From contig NZ_JADEWO010000007.1 of NCBI RefSeq assembly GCF_015207605.1, positions 62,001 to 126,000 on the forward strand: a stretch of DNA of 64,000 nucleotides. The letters run 5' to 3'. Below are positions 18,994 through 28,941 of the stretch, one piece after another. A program made the position numbers and the translations under genes. The stretch comes from Oculatella sp. LEGE 06141. GTDB lineage: Bacteria > Cyanobacteriota > Cyanobacteriia > Elainellales > Elainellaceae. Within the stretch, counting starts at the first letter, position 1. Each line of letters opens with the position of its first letter. Below the pieces are notes generated by a model. The model was given only the letters and a program-made list of their open reading frames with translations. It was not told the DNA's origin and did no database searches.

Positions 18994-19830
18994 GTCGATA
19001 CCAATTCCTGTGCGGCTGTGACGGTGATTTCACCTTCCAAGAGGGTGTAATAAAGTATTCCCGGCAGAGGTGTTGTTTCCACGCAGTACAGCGAATTGTT
19101 GAAGCTTTGTAATACTCGGTCTGGCTGAAATGTGGCGGTTGATGATGCGGATAGAACGTGCTGAGGGGCGATCGCCAACCTGCCAACTTGCAGCTAGATA
19201 TTGGCAATTAATGCAAGATGCTTGAAAAACACCGATTTGCCCGATACACCTTTAGGGGCGAAGCATTCGGGCAACATGGTTTGCCACATTTTAGAGGTAT
19301 CTGCCGAATGCTTCGCCCCCACGCAATGCATCGGTTTCCAGTGGGGGGCAACGATCGCGCAATGAAACGTTGAGCAGCATGAATGCCCTGAATAATATCT
19401 ACAAATGCAACATCCCGATCGTCTCAGCGGGTTACAGGCTTTGCATCATGCAAACAAGAAAACCTCGAGCGCCTCTTCTGGCATGCGTCACGTTCTAACC
19501 ACTGGAGTAAAAAATCAGTTGGTTGAATTTTAACCTTTGGCAGACAGTTACATAGAATGCTGATTCTGTTGCTAATTTCGCTCTGGAGAAGGAATAGCAA
19601 GCCGCATCCGGCATATTTAGTGATGAACTGGTGACATTGGCGATCGCCCCATCCCTCTGAAGCTCCATTTCAAGCCTAATTTCTGGCTTTTCTGACCTCA
19701 GGAAGATGCAAGTCAGTCTTCCGAAGAGGAACCTATCTGTAGCAGCATTTAGCTTTCGAAATCTTTGTGTTGCAGTTCGCACAACTCAGGAGGGCTTGTG
19801 TGAACTTTTCAATCTTAAAGGGGACGAGTC
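18994..19830. other. 837-base region with one repeat and no firm gene
   Basis: Between the divergent channel gene and the seven-repeat gene. It holds repeat copy 2 (19252-19340). A minus-strand frame at 18915-19178 (87 residues) overlaps the channel start by 79 bases and another at 19495-19782 reads through the rest; neither has a recognised domain. AAAGGGGAC at 19816-19824 is the ribosome-binding site of the next gene. Confidence 0.6.
19252..19340 (+). repeat. palindromic dispersed repeat, copy 2
   Basis: Arms AGGGGCGAAGCATTCGG (19254-19270) and CCGAATGCTTCGCCCC (19304-19319), with the same centre length and tail (GCAATGCATCGG) as copy 1 at 16952. The two copies differ mainly in the loop and at the outermost bases. 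Confidence 0.9.
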
Positions 19831-22800
19831 ATGTTTGAAACGACATCAGGAATAGCGAGGCTGTGGCTCGGGCGGTTTGAGTTGGCGCAGGTTCCAGTAG
19901 CGCCAACCGTGGCTAGTCCTGAGGAGGCGTCAATCGTGTTTTCAGGACCTCAGTTTCTGATTGCGCTCATTTCTGGAGTACTGTTAGCGTTTGCAATTCA
20001 GTTTTTGTTAACCAATCTTTCCGTTGCCGCTGGCATTTCCTATCTGGGACGCTCCTCTGGAGATTCCAATAGCGACAGCAGTTCCGACGGCTTTGGAGAA
20101 ACGATCCGTAAAATTGGTGTTGGTGTTGGTGTTTGGACACTGATCACCGTCAGTATCGCTTTATTTGTGGCTTGCTTCCTGGCGATTCAACTTAGCTTGT
20201 TGGTCTCTCCAGGGTTGGGTGCAATCACAGGATTAGTTATCTGGGCTGCCTATTTTTCGCTGTTAGTTTGGTTTAGTTCAACCACGGTTGGCTCTCTAAT
20301 TGGCTCGGTCGTCAACACGGCAACCGCAGGGTTTCAATCGATCGTGGGCACGGCTGCGGCTGCTTTTGGAGCAAGAGCGGTCAATCGTGAGGTGGTTGCT
20401 ACAGCGGAAGCAGCGGCAGCGGCAGTACGGCATGAACTGGGTACAGGGATTGATCCTGGCAGTATTCGAGAATCGGTTGAAGATTATATTCAGCGGTTCC
20501 GGTTGCCAGAGCTGGACTTTTCGCGCATTCGTCGCGACTTTGAGAATTTGCTCAACGATCCAGAAGTGGCAGCCCTGGCTGACAATGACGGGCTGCAAAA
20601 TATCGATCGCCAGACCTTTGTGGATTTGGTGAGCCGTCGCACCGATTTTTCTAGAGAAGAAGTCAATCGGCTGGCCTCGCTGCTAGAAAACACCTGGCGG
20701 CAAACACTGGGTCGCCGTAAGACCAAAGACCAGACCTCTGAGCTAATCGACTACTTGCGATCGGCACAGCCGGGACAGGTTCGCTACGACGAACTCAACG
20801 CCAAACTCGATCGCGTCATTGAAGAAAACCGCCGTCTGCGCGAAACGCAAACCAAGCAGGCCGATCAGTCAGAGTCGGGCGGAGGTATGCAAAGCACAGT
20901 GCAATCGGGTTTGCTTACCCTGACCAGTTTGTTGATGGGGCGCAGCGATCTATCCGATGTCAATATAGAGCGCATTTTAGAGCGCATTAAAATGGCGCAA
21001 GGGGTCGTTTCCGGGCAAGCCGATAAATACCTGAGTGCGGCTAAAGGTGAAGAACCCCGCCAATCGTATAGCACCGTTCGGGCTGATATTGAGAACTATT
21101 TGCTCAACGCCTATTCCTGGCAGATGACTCCTCAAAGCCTCGATCGAGAGTTTCAAAACGTGTTGTACGATGCGGAAGCAGATCCGGCCTCCGTTCATCG
21201 GCAGTTGATGGAAATCAATCGCGCTGACTTTGTGGATATTCTGACATCGCGGGGGCTGTTTACCCAGGACGAAATCAACCGACTGGCTGACCAGATGGAA
21301 AAGATTCGTCGGGATGTATTGGCGGTTGCACGTGGTGCCGAAGAGCGAGAAGCCGCATTTGATTTGCGTCGTCGTGTTGAAACCTACCTAACCCTCACTC
21401 CTAAAGAGCAACTGCTGACCACGCAAACAGACGGCACCCTGAGTGGGTTCAAAGCGCTGTTGGAAAATCAGGATGTTGACTACGACACGATGAGCTTGCG
21501 GTTAACCACATACGATCGCGAATCATTGCGTCAGGTGCTTGCCCAACGGCAAGACCTAACCCCTACAGAAGCAGAGACTATTCTCAATGCGCTAGAAGCC
21601 ACTCGTAATCAGGTGCTGCATGAGTCTCAGGCGCTTGACCAGCAGTTGAAACAGCGGGCAGATGACTTACAGCAGCGGGTGGAAGGCTATCTGCGGAGTA
21701 CGGGTAAAGATGAACTCAACCCCGAAGGCATCAAGCGCGACCTGCAAATGATGCTATCCGATCCGCAAACCGGGCTGGCTGCCCTGCGGTATCGTGCTTC
21801 TAACTTTGACCGGGAAACGTTTGTGCAACTGCTGAAGCAGCGAGGCGACACCAGCGACGAGGAAGCAAATCGGCTGGTGGATCAGGTGCAGTCGAACTGG
21901 AACGCAGTCTCGAATTCGCCTCAGATTCTGGCATCAATGGCGAAAGAGCGGTATGACCAAACCACAACGGCGATCGCCGATTATCTGCGCCGCACCAACC
22001 TGGAAGAGTTGAATCCGGCTGGAATTCAGCGCGATCTAAGAGTGTTGTTAGACGACCCGAAGGAAGGCACTATTGCCCTGCGGCGACGGTTATCCCATGT
22101 CGATCGTGAGACCCTGGTACGGCTGTTGAGCCAGCGAGGCGATTTGACAGAAGATCAAATTAACCGCTACATCGACCAGCTCGAAGATGCCATTCGTCAA
22201 ATTGTGAAAGCGCCGCGCCGCATGGCTCTGCGAACGAAACAAGCCGTTGTCGATTTTGAATCTAGCCTGGAAGAGTATCTGCGGAATACCAACAAGGCTG
22301 AGCTGAACCCAGAAGGGATCAAGCGTGACCTGCAACTGCTGATGCAGAACCCGAAAGCAGGGATGGGCAACCTGGGCGATCGCCTTTCACAGGTCGATCG
22401 TTCTACGGTGGTAGCGCTGCTGGCTCAACGTCCAGATATGTCGCCAGAAGAGGCTGAACATGCCGTGGCTCAGTTTGAGTCGGTACGCGACCAAATTTTG
22501 GATCAGTTCCGCCAGGTGCAATATCGTATTCAGGGAGCGATCGATAGCGTCTTCGATCGCATCCGCGACTACTTGAACTCGCTGGAACGCCCCGAACTGA
22601 ACTACGAAGGTATTAAACGCGACATTCGCACGCTGTTTGACGATCCTCAAGCCGGATTTGAAGCACTGCGATCGCGCCTGTCTCAGTTCGATCGGGATAC
22701 TCTAGTTGCGGTCATCAGCTCGCGTCCTGATATTTCCGAAGCCGATGCTAATCGCATGATTAACCAGATTGAGGGCGCTAGAAACAGCGTTCTGCAACGG

Positions 22801-22977
22801 GCAGAGCGGATTCAAACGGAAGCGCAGCGTCGAGTAGAAGAGGTAAAACGGCAGGCACAACGGCAGGCCGAAGAAACCCGTAAAGCGGCAGCAGCAGCGT
22901 CTTGGTGGCTGTTTGCAACGGCTCTGGTTTCGGCAACTACTTCAGCGATCGCTGGAGCGCTCTCGGCTTTGGCTTAA
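19831..22977 (+). CDS. large membrane-anchored protein with seven ~75-residue repeats
   Basis: 1048 residues. Three or four membrane helices occupy about residues 36-155. Seven repeats start near residues 216, 420, 516, 617, 715, 813 and 911, each about 75-80 long: a first half like YLRxTxKxELNPEGIKRDL and a second half like RLSxxDRETLVxLLxQR followed by a helix EEANRxxxQIE. The last four repeats are spaced exactly 98 residues apart by helical linkers. A coiled coil (about 990-1022, rich in R, E, Q, A) leads to a final hydrophobic helix (1027-1046). No catalytic motif was found. The repeats look like paired helix-turn-helix modules for protein or polymer binding, both ends being membrane-tethered. 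Good AAGGGGAC ribosome-binding site; a terminator follows. Confidence 0.8.
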   Translation: MFETTSGIARLWLGRFELAQVPVAPTVASPEEASIVFSGPQFLIALISGVLLAFAIQFLLTNLSVAAGISYLGRSSGDSNSDSSSDGFGETIRKIGVGVGVWTLITVSIALFVACFLAIQLSLLVSPGLGAITGLVIWAAYFSLLVWFSSTTVGSLIGSVVNTATAGFQSIVGTAAAAFGARAVNREVVATAEAAAAAVRHELGTGIDPGSIRESVEDYIQRFRLPELDFSRIRRDFENLLNDPEVAALADNDGLQNIDRQTFVDLVSRRTDFSREEVNRLASLLENTWRQTLGRRKTKDQTSELIDYLRSAQPGQVRYDELNAKLDRVIEENRRLRETQTKQADQSESGGGMQSTVQSGLLTLTSLLMGRSDLSDVNIERILERIKMAQGVVSGQADKYLSAAKGEEPRQSYSTVRADIENYLLNAYSWQMTPQSLDREFQNVLYDAEADPASVHRQLMEINRADFVDILTSRGLFTQDEINRLADQMEKIRRDVLAVARGAEEREAAFDLRRRVETYLTLTPKEQLLTTQTDGTLSGFKALLENQDVDYDTMSLRLTTYDRESLRQVLAQRQDLTPTEAETILNALEATRNQVLHESQALDQQLKQRADDLQQRVEGYLRSTGKDELNPEGIKRDLQMMLSDPQTGLAALRYRASNFDRETFVQLLKQRGDTSDEEANRLVDQVQSNWNAVSNSPQILASMAKERYDQTTTAIADYLRRTNLEELNPAGIQRDLRVLLDDPKEGTIALRRRLSHVDRETLVRLLSQRGDLTEDQINRYIDQLEDAIRQIVKAPRRMALRTKQAVVDFESSLEEYLRNTNKAELNPEGIKRDLQLLMQNPKAGMGNLGDRLSQVDRSTVVALLAQRPDMSPEEAEHAVAQFESVRDQILDQFRQVQYRIQGAIDSVFDRIRDYLNSLERPELNYEGIKRDIRTLFDDPQAGFEALRSRLSQFDRDTLVAVISSRPDISEADANRMINQIEGARNSVLQRAERIQTEAQRRVEEVKRQAQRQAEETRKAAAAASWWLFATALVSATTSAIAGALSALA

Positions 22978-23013
22978 CGAGGCGGAATCCCTGAGCTTTA
23001 GTCCTTGAACCTT

Positions 23014-23045
23014 CCTCCCAGGTCTGATCACCTGGGAGGTTTTTT
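23014..23045 (+). terminator. Rho-independent terminator
   Basis: Perfect 10-bp stem CCTCCCAGGT/ACCTGGGAGG with a six-base loop, followed by TTTTTT. It ends the transcript of the seven-repeat gene 36 bases after its stop. Confidence 0.92.
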
Positions 23046-23202
23046 GTCGTTGCGTTAACCAAACCTCAAATCTGGTGATTGCCAGATGGCGTATAGTCTT
23101 GCCCCTGGTTCATTAAAATAGATGCACCCCCCGTAAAAGATGCCTTGAGGCAATGGCTCTCATCAGCCTGAAGCGGGAGGGAATCGTTACTAGCAGGATG
23201 AC

Positions 23203-26200
23203 ATGGTCAGCACCGATCGCCCACCCCAACGACGGTTTAACGTTTTGCAGTGGATTACCGTCCTTGTTGGGGCACTGCTGCTGTTTGATCTGGTTACATT
23301 TCTGTTGGCAGAGCGGCAGTGGTTTCAAGAACTGGATTATTTACAGGTGTTTGCAGTGCGGCTACGAACCCAGGGTGGCCTGGGTTTATTTGGCTGCTTT
23401 ACCAGTTTTGGCTTTTTGCTCAGTAATTTAGTGCTGGCTCGGCAGCATTCCCACGGCGAGCCTCCTGCGGATGGCGATCGCCCCTTCTCGCCAGGACGGA
23501 TGAGCTTGAGGCTGCTGCTGCCATTAACTTTTTTACTCAGCTTCACCATTGGCATGATGCTGATCTACCACGGGCAAATCGCCGTCAGCCATTGGCATCC
23601 CAATCTGTCGCTTTACAACTCAGCCAGTACGCCCCTACCCTTACGGTTTCGGCCTCAGGCCATTTGGCAGATCGCGCAACAGTTTGTCTCATCCCCTGAG
23701 GCGGTTCCGTTGCGGAACGACAACGTCACCTATTCGATGTTGCAGTTAGGACGCTGGCTGGTGTCTCCCCTGGTGCAATTGGGTGTGCTAATTCTGTTGG
23801 CGATCGCAATCCTGTTTTTTCCGCAGGTGATGCTGGGTGCGATCGCCCTTCTAATGAGCCTGGGGTTTGGGCTGGTGCTGTCTGAACATTGGACCGAGAT
23901 TTTACCCTACTTCTTCCCCACCTCGTTCAACCTGGCCGAGCCGCTGTTCGAGCAAGACATCGGCTTTTATGTGTTTCGCTTACCCCTGTGGGAATTGCTG
24001 GAATTTTGGATGGTGGGGCTGTTTGTCCTCACGTTGCTGTCGGTGAGCTTAATCTACTTGTTGTCCGGCAATAGCCTCAGCCAGGGACGGTTTCTGGGGT
24101 TTTCATCGCCTCAGCAGCGGCACCTGTTTGGGCTGGGTGGGATGGTGATGCTGGCGATCGCCCTCAGCTATTGGCTCGATCGCTACGCGTTGCTGTTTTC
24201 CAGGCAGGGGGTATCCTACGGAGCCAGCTTTACCAATGTATTAACCCAACTGCCTGTTTATACCTTCCTCAGCATTGCGGCACTGGTGCTTGGGTTAGCG
24301 ATGCTGTGGCGCACAATGGCGTGGCGTCGCAAGGGGCTGAAGCGTCGAGGCGATCGCTCCTCCGTGGCTCGCAAGTGGGCGTTTCCTATGCTGCCTACCC
24401 TGTTGGGTCTCTATCTGTTGACGGTCATCATCGGCGGATTGGTCTTGCCTGGAACGGTTCAGCGGTTAATTGTGCAACCCAATGAACTGGAGCTGGAACA
24501 GCCTTACATTACTCGAACGATCGCCCTCACCCGACAGGCGTTTGACCTGGAAAAAATCGACGTGCAAACGTTTGACCCACAATACGACCTCACCTACGAC
24601 GATATCCTGGCGAATGAGCTAACCGTTAACAACATTCGCGTCTGGGATAAGCGGCCTCTGCTAGAAACAAACCGACAGCTTCAGCGCATTCGGCTTTACT
24701 ACGAGTTTCCCGATGCCGATCTCGATCGCTACACGCTGGCTACCGCAGATGGCGGCACCGAACTACGGCAGGTTTTAATTGCAGCCCGAGAACTGGACTA
24801 CAACTCCATTCCGGCGGAAGCCCAAACCTGGGTCAACAAGCATTTGATCTATACGCATGGCTACGGATTTACCCTCAGCCCGGTGAATGTGGCGGGTGAA
24901 GGGGGACTACCCGATTACTTCGTTCAGGGCATTGAACAAATCCCCAGCGATCCTCAAATCCAGGCCAGCATTCCCATTGCCTCACCTCGCATTTACTATG
25001 GCGAATTGACCAACACCTATGTCATGACCCAGACCACGGTGCGAGAGCTGGATTACCCCAGTGGCAGCGACAACGTCTACAACTCCTACGACGGGCAGGG
25101 CGGCATCAGGGTTGCACCGTGGTGGCAGCGGTTGCTGTTTGCAAAACATTTGCGCGACTGGCGGATGCTGTTGGCCGAAAACTTCACCTCCGATACGCGG
25201 GTGCTGTTTCGTCGCAATATTGGGCAACGGGTGCGATCGATCGCTCCCTTTTTACGCTTCGATCGCGACCCGTATCTGGTGGTTGCTAATACGGGCGAGG
25301 AGCTAGAAGGCGGTCTGGCATCACCCAGCTATCTGTATTGGATCATTGATGCTTATACCACCAGCAATCGTTACCCCTACTCTGATCCATTAGGCAACGA
25401 CTTTAACTACATCCGCAACTCGGTCAAGGTGGTGGTCGATGCCTATAACGGCACGGTCTGGTTTTATGTTGCAGACGAACGCGATCCGGTCATTGCCACC
25501 TGGAGCCGCATCTTTCCGGGGATGTTTCGATCGCTCAATGACATGCCTGAGACGCTGCGAACCCACATCCGCTACCCGCCCGACTTTTACCTGACACAAT
25601 CTCAACAGCTCATGGTCTATCACATGACCGAGCCGCAGGTCTTCTATAACCGTGAAGATCAATGGCGTGCGCCTAATGAAATTTATGCGGGTGAGCCACG
25701 GCAGGTGGAGCCGTATTATTTGATCTTGAGCCTGCCCGATGAACCCAACGAAGAATTTATTCTCTTGCGTCCGTTTACTCCAGTGCAGCGCAACAACATG
25801 ATTGCCTGGTTGTCGGCTCGTTCCGATGGGGAGCAATACGGCAACATGCTGCTGTATAACTTTCCCAAGCAGGAGCTGGTCTTTGGCCCCGAGCAGATTG
25901 AAGCTCGGATTAACCAGGACCCGGTGATTTCTCAACAAATCTCGCTGTGGAACCGCCGGGGAGCCAGTGCCATTCAGGGCAACTTGTTGGTGATTCCGGT
26001 GCAGCAATCGTTGCTTTACGTTGAACCGCTGTATTTAGAAGCCGATCAGAACCAGCTACCGATTCTGGCACGGGTGATTGTGGCCTATGGCGATCGCATC
26101 GTCATGGCCGAAACATTGGAACAGGCGCTAGAAGCGGTCTTCCTGCCGGAGGATTCTGCCACACCTGCGATTATTCGTTCTCTGGAGCAAGAGCCAGTTG

Positions 26201-26214
26201 AGTCGCTAGAGTAA
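23203..26214 (+). CDS. UPF0182 family membrane protein
   Basis: 1003 residues. Seven or so membrane helices lie in the first 430 residues (for example [19 protein letters not shown] at 16-34), then a large hydrophilic domain of about 560 residues. UPF0182/COG1615 signatures are [11 protein letters not shown] near the start, [48 protein letters not shown] and [17 protein letters not shown]. The family is conserved across cyanobacteria and actinobacteria with no known function; the large domain is predicted to be extracytoplasmic. Start chosen at the ATG opening [14 protein letters not shown], directly before the first helix. Confidence 0.93.
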   Translation: MVSTDRPPQRRFNVLQWITVLVGALLLFDLVTFLLAERQWFQELDYLQVFAVRLRTQGGLGLFGCFTSFGFLLSNLVLARQHSHGEPPADGDRPFSPGRMSLRLLLPLTFLLSFTIGMMLIYHGQIAVSHWHPNLSLYNSASTPLPLRFRPQAIWQIAQQFVSSPEAVPLRNDNVTYSMLQLGRWLVSPLVQLGVLILLAIAILFFPQVMLGAIALLMSLGFGLVLSEHWTEILPYFFPTSFNLAEPLFEQDIGFYVFRLPLWELLEFWMVGLFVLTLLSVSLIYLLSGNSLSQGRFLGFSSPQQRHLFGLGGMVMLAIALSYWLDRYALLFSRQGVSYGASFTNVLTQLPVYTFLSIAALVLGLAMLWRTMAWRRKGLKRRGDRSSVARKWAFPMLPTLLGLYLLTVIIGGLVLPGTVQRLIVQPNELELEQPYITRTIALTRQAFDLEKIDVQTFDPQYDLTYDDILANELTVNNIRVWDKRPLLETNRQLQRIRLYYEFPDADLDRYTLATADGGTELRQVLIAARELDYNSIPAEAQTWVNKHLIYTHGYGFTLSPVNVAGEGGLPDYFVQGIEQIPSDPQIQASIPIASPRIYYGELTNTYVMTQTTVRELDYPSGSDNVYNSYDGQGGIRVAPWWQRLLFAKHLRDWRMLLAENFTSDTRVLFRRNIGQRVRSIAPFLRFDRDPYLVVANTGEELEGGLASPSYLYWIIDAYTTSNRYPYSDPLGNDFNYIRNSVKVVVDAYNGTVWFYVADERDPVIATWSRIFPGMFRSLNDMPETLRTHIRYPPDFYLTQSQQLMVYHMTEPQVFYNREDQWRAPNEIYAGEPRQVEPYYLILSLPDEPNEEFILLRPFTPVQRNNMIAWLSARSDGEQYGNMLLYNFPKQELVFGPEQIEARINQDPVISQQISLWNRRGASAIQGNLLVIPVQQSLLYVEPLYLEADQNQLPILARVIVAYGDRIVMAETLEQALEAVFLPEDSATPAIIRSLEQEPVESLE

Positions 26215-26281
26215 CGGCTTCAACTGTTTTCATTGGGCGATCGCGCCATAATGCGAGGAGTCATTTAATTGATTGCACAGG

Positions 26282-27016
26282 ATGACGCACGCTGCACCAG
26301 TGATTGGCATTACTACCTATGGTCGCAATGAGGCAGGCGAATTTTGCCTCTGGGGCACTTATATTGACGCGGTGCGGTCTGCCGGGGGAATTCCCCTACT
26401 CTTGCCGCCCGGTGAGCCGCATCTAGACCAGGTGTTGTCGCGGGTGGATGGCTTAATTTTTGCGGGTGGTGGCGATATTGACCCGACCCACTACGGCGGC
26501 GAGGTTCACCCCACCCTTTACAAGCTGGATGCCGAGCGCGATCGCTTTGAACTGGCTTTAGCAACAGCCGCCCTACAACACGATCTGCCGCTGCTTGGCA
26601 TTTGTCGAGGGGCGCAGGTGTTAAGTGTCGCCAGCGGCGGCAGGCTAATTCCCCATGTGGTTGATGTGTTTGGGAATGATGTGGTGCATCGAGTCGCGCA
26701 GTCTCAACACACCCATCATTGGGTGAACGTTCTGCCCGATAGCCGCATCGCCAGGATCGTCGGCGTGACAACGATGGAAATTGTGTCGTGGCACCACCAG
26801 GCTGTAGAAAGCGCCCCCCCCGGCTGGCAAGCCGCTGCCTACGCTGCCGATGGCTTAATTGAAGCCCTGGAACACATCCATCATCCCTGGGCGATCGCCC
26901 TTCAGTGGCACCCTGAAATGTCTGCCAGCTACGATCCGCTGCAACAGCGGATCTTTCATGCCTTCATTGCGGCGGCGCGATCGCGTGATCTGGCGATCGC
27001 GCCTACCCAGGATTGA
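26282..27016 (+). CDS. class-I glutamine-amidotransferase-like hydrolase (peptidase C26, PuuD-like)
   Basis: About 244 residues. The catalytic Cys is in LLGICRGAQVLSVASGG and the catalytic His in IALQWHPEMSA, with FAGGGDIDPTHYGG forming the oxyanion region. The order matches gamma-glutamyl-gamma-aminobutyrate hydrolase-type C26 peptidases, which cleave gamma-glutamyl amides; the exact substrate is unknown. The ATG at 26282 is preferred; an in-frame TTG at 26273 sits closer to the GAGGAG sequence at 26255. A run of eight C bases (26814-26821) inside the gene, coding for SAPPGW, is a possible slippage or sequencing-error site. Confidence 0.9.
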   Translation: MTHAAPVIGITTYGRNEAGEFCLWGTYIDAVRSAGGIPLLLPPGEPHLDQVLSRVDGLIFAGGGDIDPTHYGGEVHPTLYKLDAERDRFELALATAALQHDLPLLGICRGAQVLSVASGGRLIPHVVDVFGNDVVHRVAQSQHTHHWVNVLPDSRIARIVGVTTMEIVSWHHQAVESAPPGWQAAAYAADGLIEALEHIHHPWAIALQWHPEMSASYDPLQQRIFHAFIAAARSRDLAIAPTQD

Positions 27017-27084
27017 CCCAGGCTGACCAGCCCAAACCCGCTGCCTTAGCTTCTATGCTGGCCGGATTCCATGCTGGCCGAATT

Positions 27085-27753
27085 CTAATCTGCCAACAGC
27101 CCTAACACAAACCAGTACGTCTCATTTTCGATCAGGATATAAATACCTAAACCAATTAGAACAAACGGAACCACGGCATTGCCATACTGGGTGAGCATCT
27201 TTGCCAGTTGCGGCTGACGAATCAGGCGATCGGCGGCTAAACATAGCACTCCCATCATCAAATAGAACGTGATTAAGATGATGCCAAGGCTGCTAACATC
27301 ACTGCTGGCAAACAGCGGCAAGTAGATGCCAATGTTATCGCCACCGTTGGCAACGGTGACAGCCGCCACTTGATAGGTGTTGGGGTTGAGCAAGCTCATC
27401 AAAAAGCCTAAACCGGGCAGGTGGGCAAACTGTTGCCGTCCTGTCTCTGTAACGGTTTGCACCTCATCTTCATCGTCTCGATCGAGTCGAAACAGTTGAT
27501 AAAGGCCGATCGCAATCGGCAATAGCCCAACGAACCCAATCCAGCTTTGTGGAATCAGCAGGCGGCCAAAAAAACCGGGCAAGCTGAGTAACACAATGGC
27601 CGTGAAACCCAAATATTGACCCGCAAAAACGTGGCGACGGCGAAATGAGTGGCTGGCTTGAGAAAAAAACAGCAGCAGAATCACAATGTCATCCAGGTTA
27701 GTGGCGACAAAGGCCGTGATTCCGGTGATTCCATCCTTGAATAGCTCAATCAC
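27085..27753 (-). CDS. CadD-type cadmium resistance transporter family protein
   Basis: 222 residues with five or six membrane helices. The opening ITAFVATNLDDIVILLLFF and the repeat-like GFLMSLLNPNTYQVAAVTVANGGDNIGIYLPLFA are signatures of the CadD family, a small LysE-like transporter group. Acidic residues within DRDDEDE form a cytoplasmic loop between the halves. In staphylococci CadD gives cadmium resistance; in cyanobacteria the substrate is not known. The start codon is GTG. It lies 53 bases downstream of chaN on the same strand, so the two may share a transcript. Confidence 0.85.
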   Translation of the reverse strand: MIELFKDGITGITAFVATNLDDIVILLLFFSQASHSFRRRHVFAGQYLGFTAIVLLSLPGFFGRLLIPQSWIGFVGLLPIAIGLYQLFRLDRDDEDEVQTVTETGRQQFAHLPGLGFLMSLLNPNTYQVAAVTVANGGDNIGIYLPLFASSDVSSLGIILITFYLMMGVLCLAADRLIRQPQLAKMLTQYGNAVVPFVLIGLGIYILIENETYWFVLGLLAD

Positions 27754-27806
27754 GATGGTAATGACAGCGGCAGCGCAACGTTATCTGCTGTGCCGATTAT
27801 TGCAGG

Positions 27807-28694
27807 TCAGTCGGTTGTGATCCAGAAGTAATCTGCGATCGCCTCTCCCGAATCCGTGAGCGATCGCTCGGACTGCACGGCTTCATCTGGGTTCAGCAAA
27901 ATCGATCGCTGGTTAAAGTCTTCATCATTTGCCATGCGCCGCTCAACCCGGTTGGGAATACCGTAGTCGTAAACAATATGCCCCTGTCCGGCTAAAACCA
28001 CGACTTGATAGCCAGAATTTGCCTGGAGAAACTCGGCAACGCCTGCTGCCATCGTTTCATCCCACAGCACTTGTGCGGCAAAAAAGTTTTCAAAGTTGCC
28101 GCTGTTGCCGTGACCCGCATGGCTCTCGAAGATGTCTTGTAGCATCTGCCGATATTCGCTGGGGTCGGTGCGAATCTCGGTGGCAGCAGGCACCCATTGG
28201 CGATCGGCCTCAGTCAGGCTTTCCAGCCCTTCCCGTGCCACCCGACGCGTTACCTCTGTTGGGGTGTTGAGAGCAATGACGGGTAACTGGTTCTGTTTAG
28301 CAAATTCTAGAATCGGCAGGTAATAGTCCCAGGAAAAGCCCCAGCGCTGATCGTACTCGCTGCGTTGGCGCAGTTCTGTGGCGGTGATAGTTCCGGCTAA
28401 GTATTGATCGATCGCGTCCTGATAGGGTCGCTGAAACATCTCCATTGCGATCGCCAACTGCGGATTTTGTTGGTGCAACTGCCGGATGATTTCAAGCTGT
28501 GCGTCATGATCTGCCTGGCGATCGTGCGTTTCCCCCAGGTACACCACATCCATCCGGGCTAAGCCGTCTAAGACGGTCTGCACATCCTGTGGTTGCGAGT
28601 CCTGTGGACTGACGATGACTTGGGCACAGGCGGAAGATGCCCAAAACAGCAACAGCCCGATCGACCAGGCACATAGCTTTAGTGTTTGTTTCAT
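27807..28694 (-). CDS. ChaN family (haem-binding, Tiki-fold) exported protein
   Basis: 295 residues from the ATG at 28694, preceded by AAGG. A signal peptide is clear: KQTLKLCAWSIGLLLFWASSACAQ, with probable cleavage after ACA. The ChaN core has VVYLGETHDRQADHDAQLEII, IAMEMFQRPYQDAIDQYL, GFSWDYYLPILEFAK and VVVLAGQGHIVYDYGIP. ChaN proteins bind stacked haems in Campylobacter and relate to the Tiki/TraB metalloprotease-like fold; the GETH motif is conserved. The protein should be periplasmic or lipid-attached, though no canonical lipobox is seen. It is upstream of and probably co-transcribed with the CadD-like gene. Confidence 0.88.
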   Translation of the reverse strand: MKQTLKLCAWSIGLLLFWASSACAQVIVSPQDSQPQDVQTVLDGLARMDVVYLGETHDRQADHDAQLEIIRQLHQQNPQLAIAMEMFQRPYQDAIDQYLAGTITATELRQRSEYDQRWGFSWDYYLPILEFAKQNQLPVIALNTPTEVTRRVAREGLESLTEADRQWVPAATEIRTDPSEYRQMLQDIFESHAGHGNSGNFENFFAAQVLWDETMAAGVAEFLQANSGYQVVVLAGQGHIVYDYGIPNRVERRMANDEDFNQRSILLNPDEAVQSERSLTDSGEAIADYFWITTD

Positions 28695-28941
28695 GCCCTT
28701 ATTATGAAGTGTCAATTGGGAAATACTACCCCCTGCTGTTTGTTGAATATAACTCCTGACCAGATGGCACCAGAGGAGGGTTATAAGGGGCTAAATGTGA
28801 CGCAAACGGTTTATATCATGTCTTGCGCTAACCGCATCTTTATGGTTGTGCGAAACCTTGAAGAACCTCGTGACCCCATGCAGAATGTAGAGCTAGTATT
28901 GCGATCGGGGTACTTTGTTCTTATCCCGATCGCAATTTGTC

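Noticed and set aside
19495-19782. 95-codon minus-strand frame in the gap before the seven-repeat gene
   Set aside because: No recognised domain, no ribosome-binding site and unusual composition; kept only as an unassigned stretch.
25390-26007. 205-codon minus-strand frame
   Set aside because: Opposite the conserved C-terminal domain of UPF0182, with no ribosome-binding site or domain; an antisense shadow.
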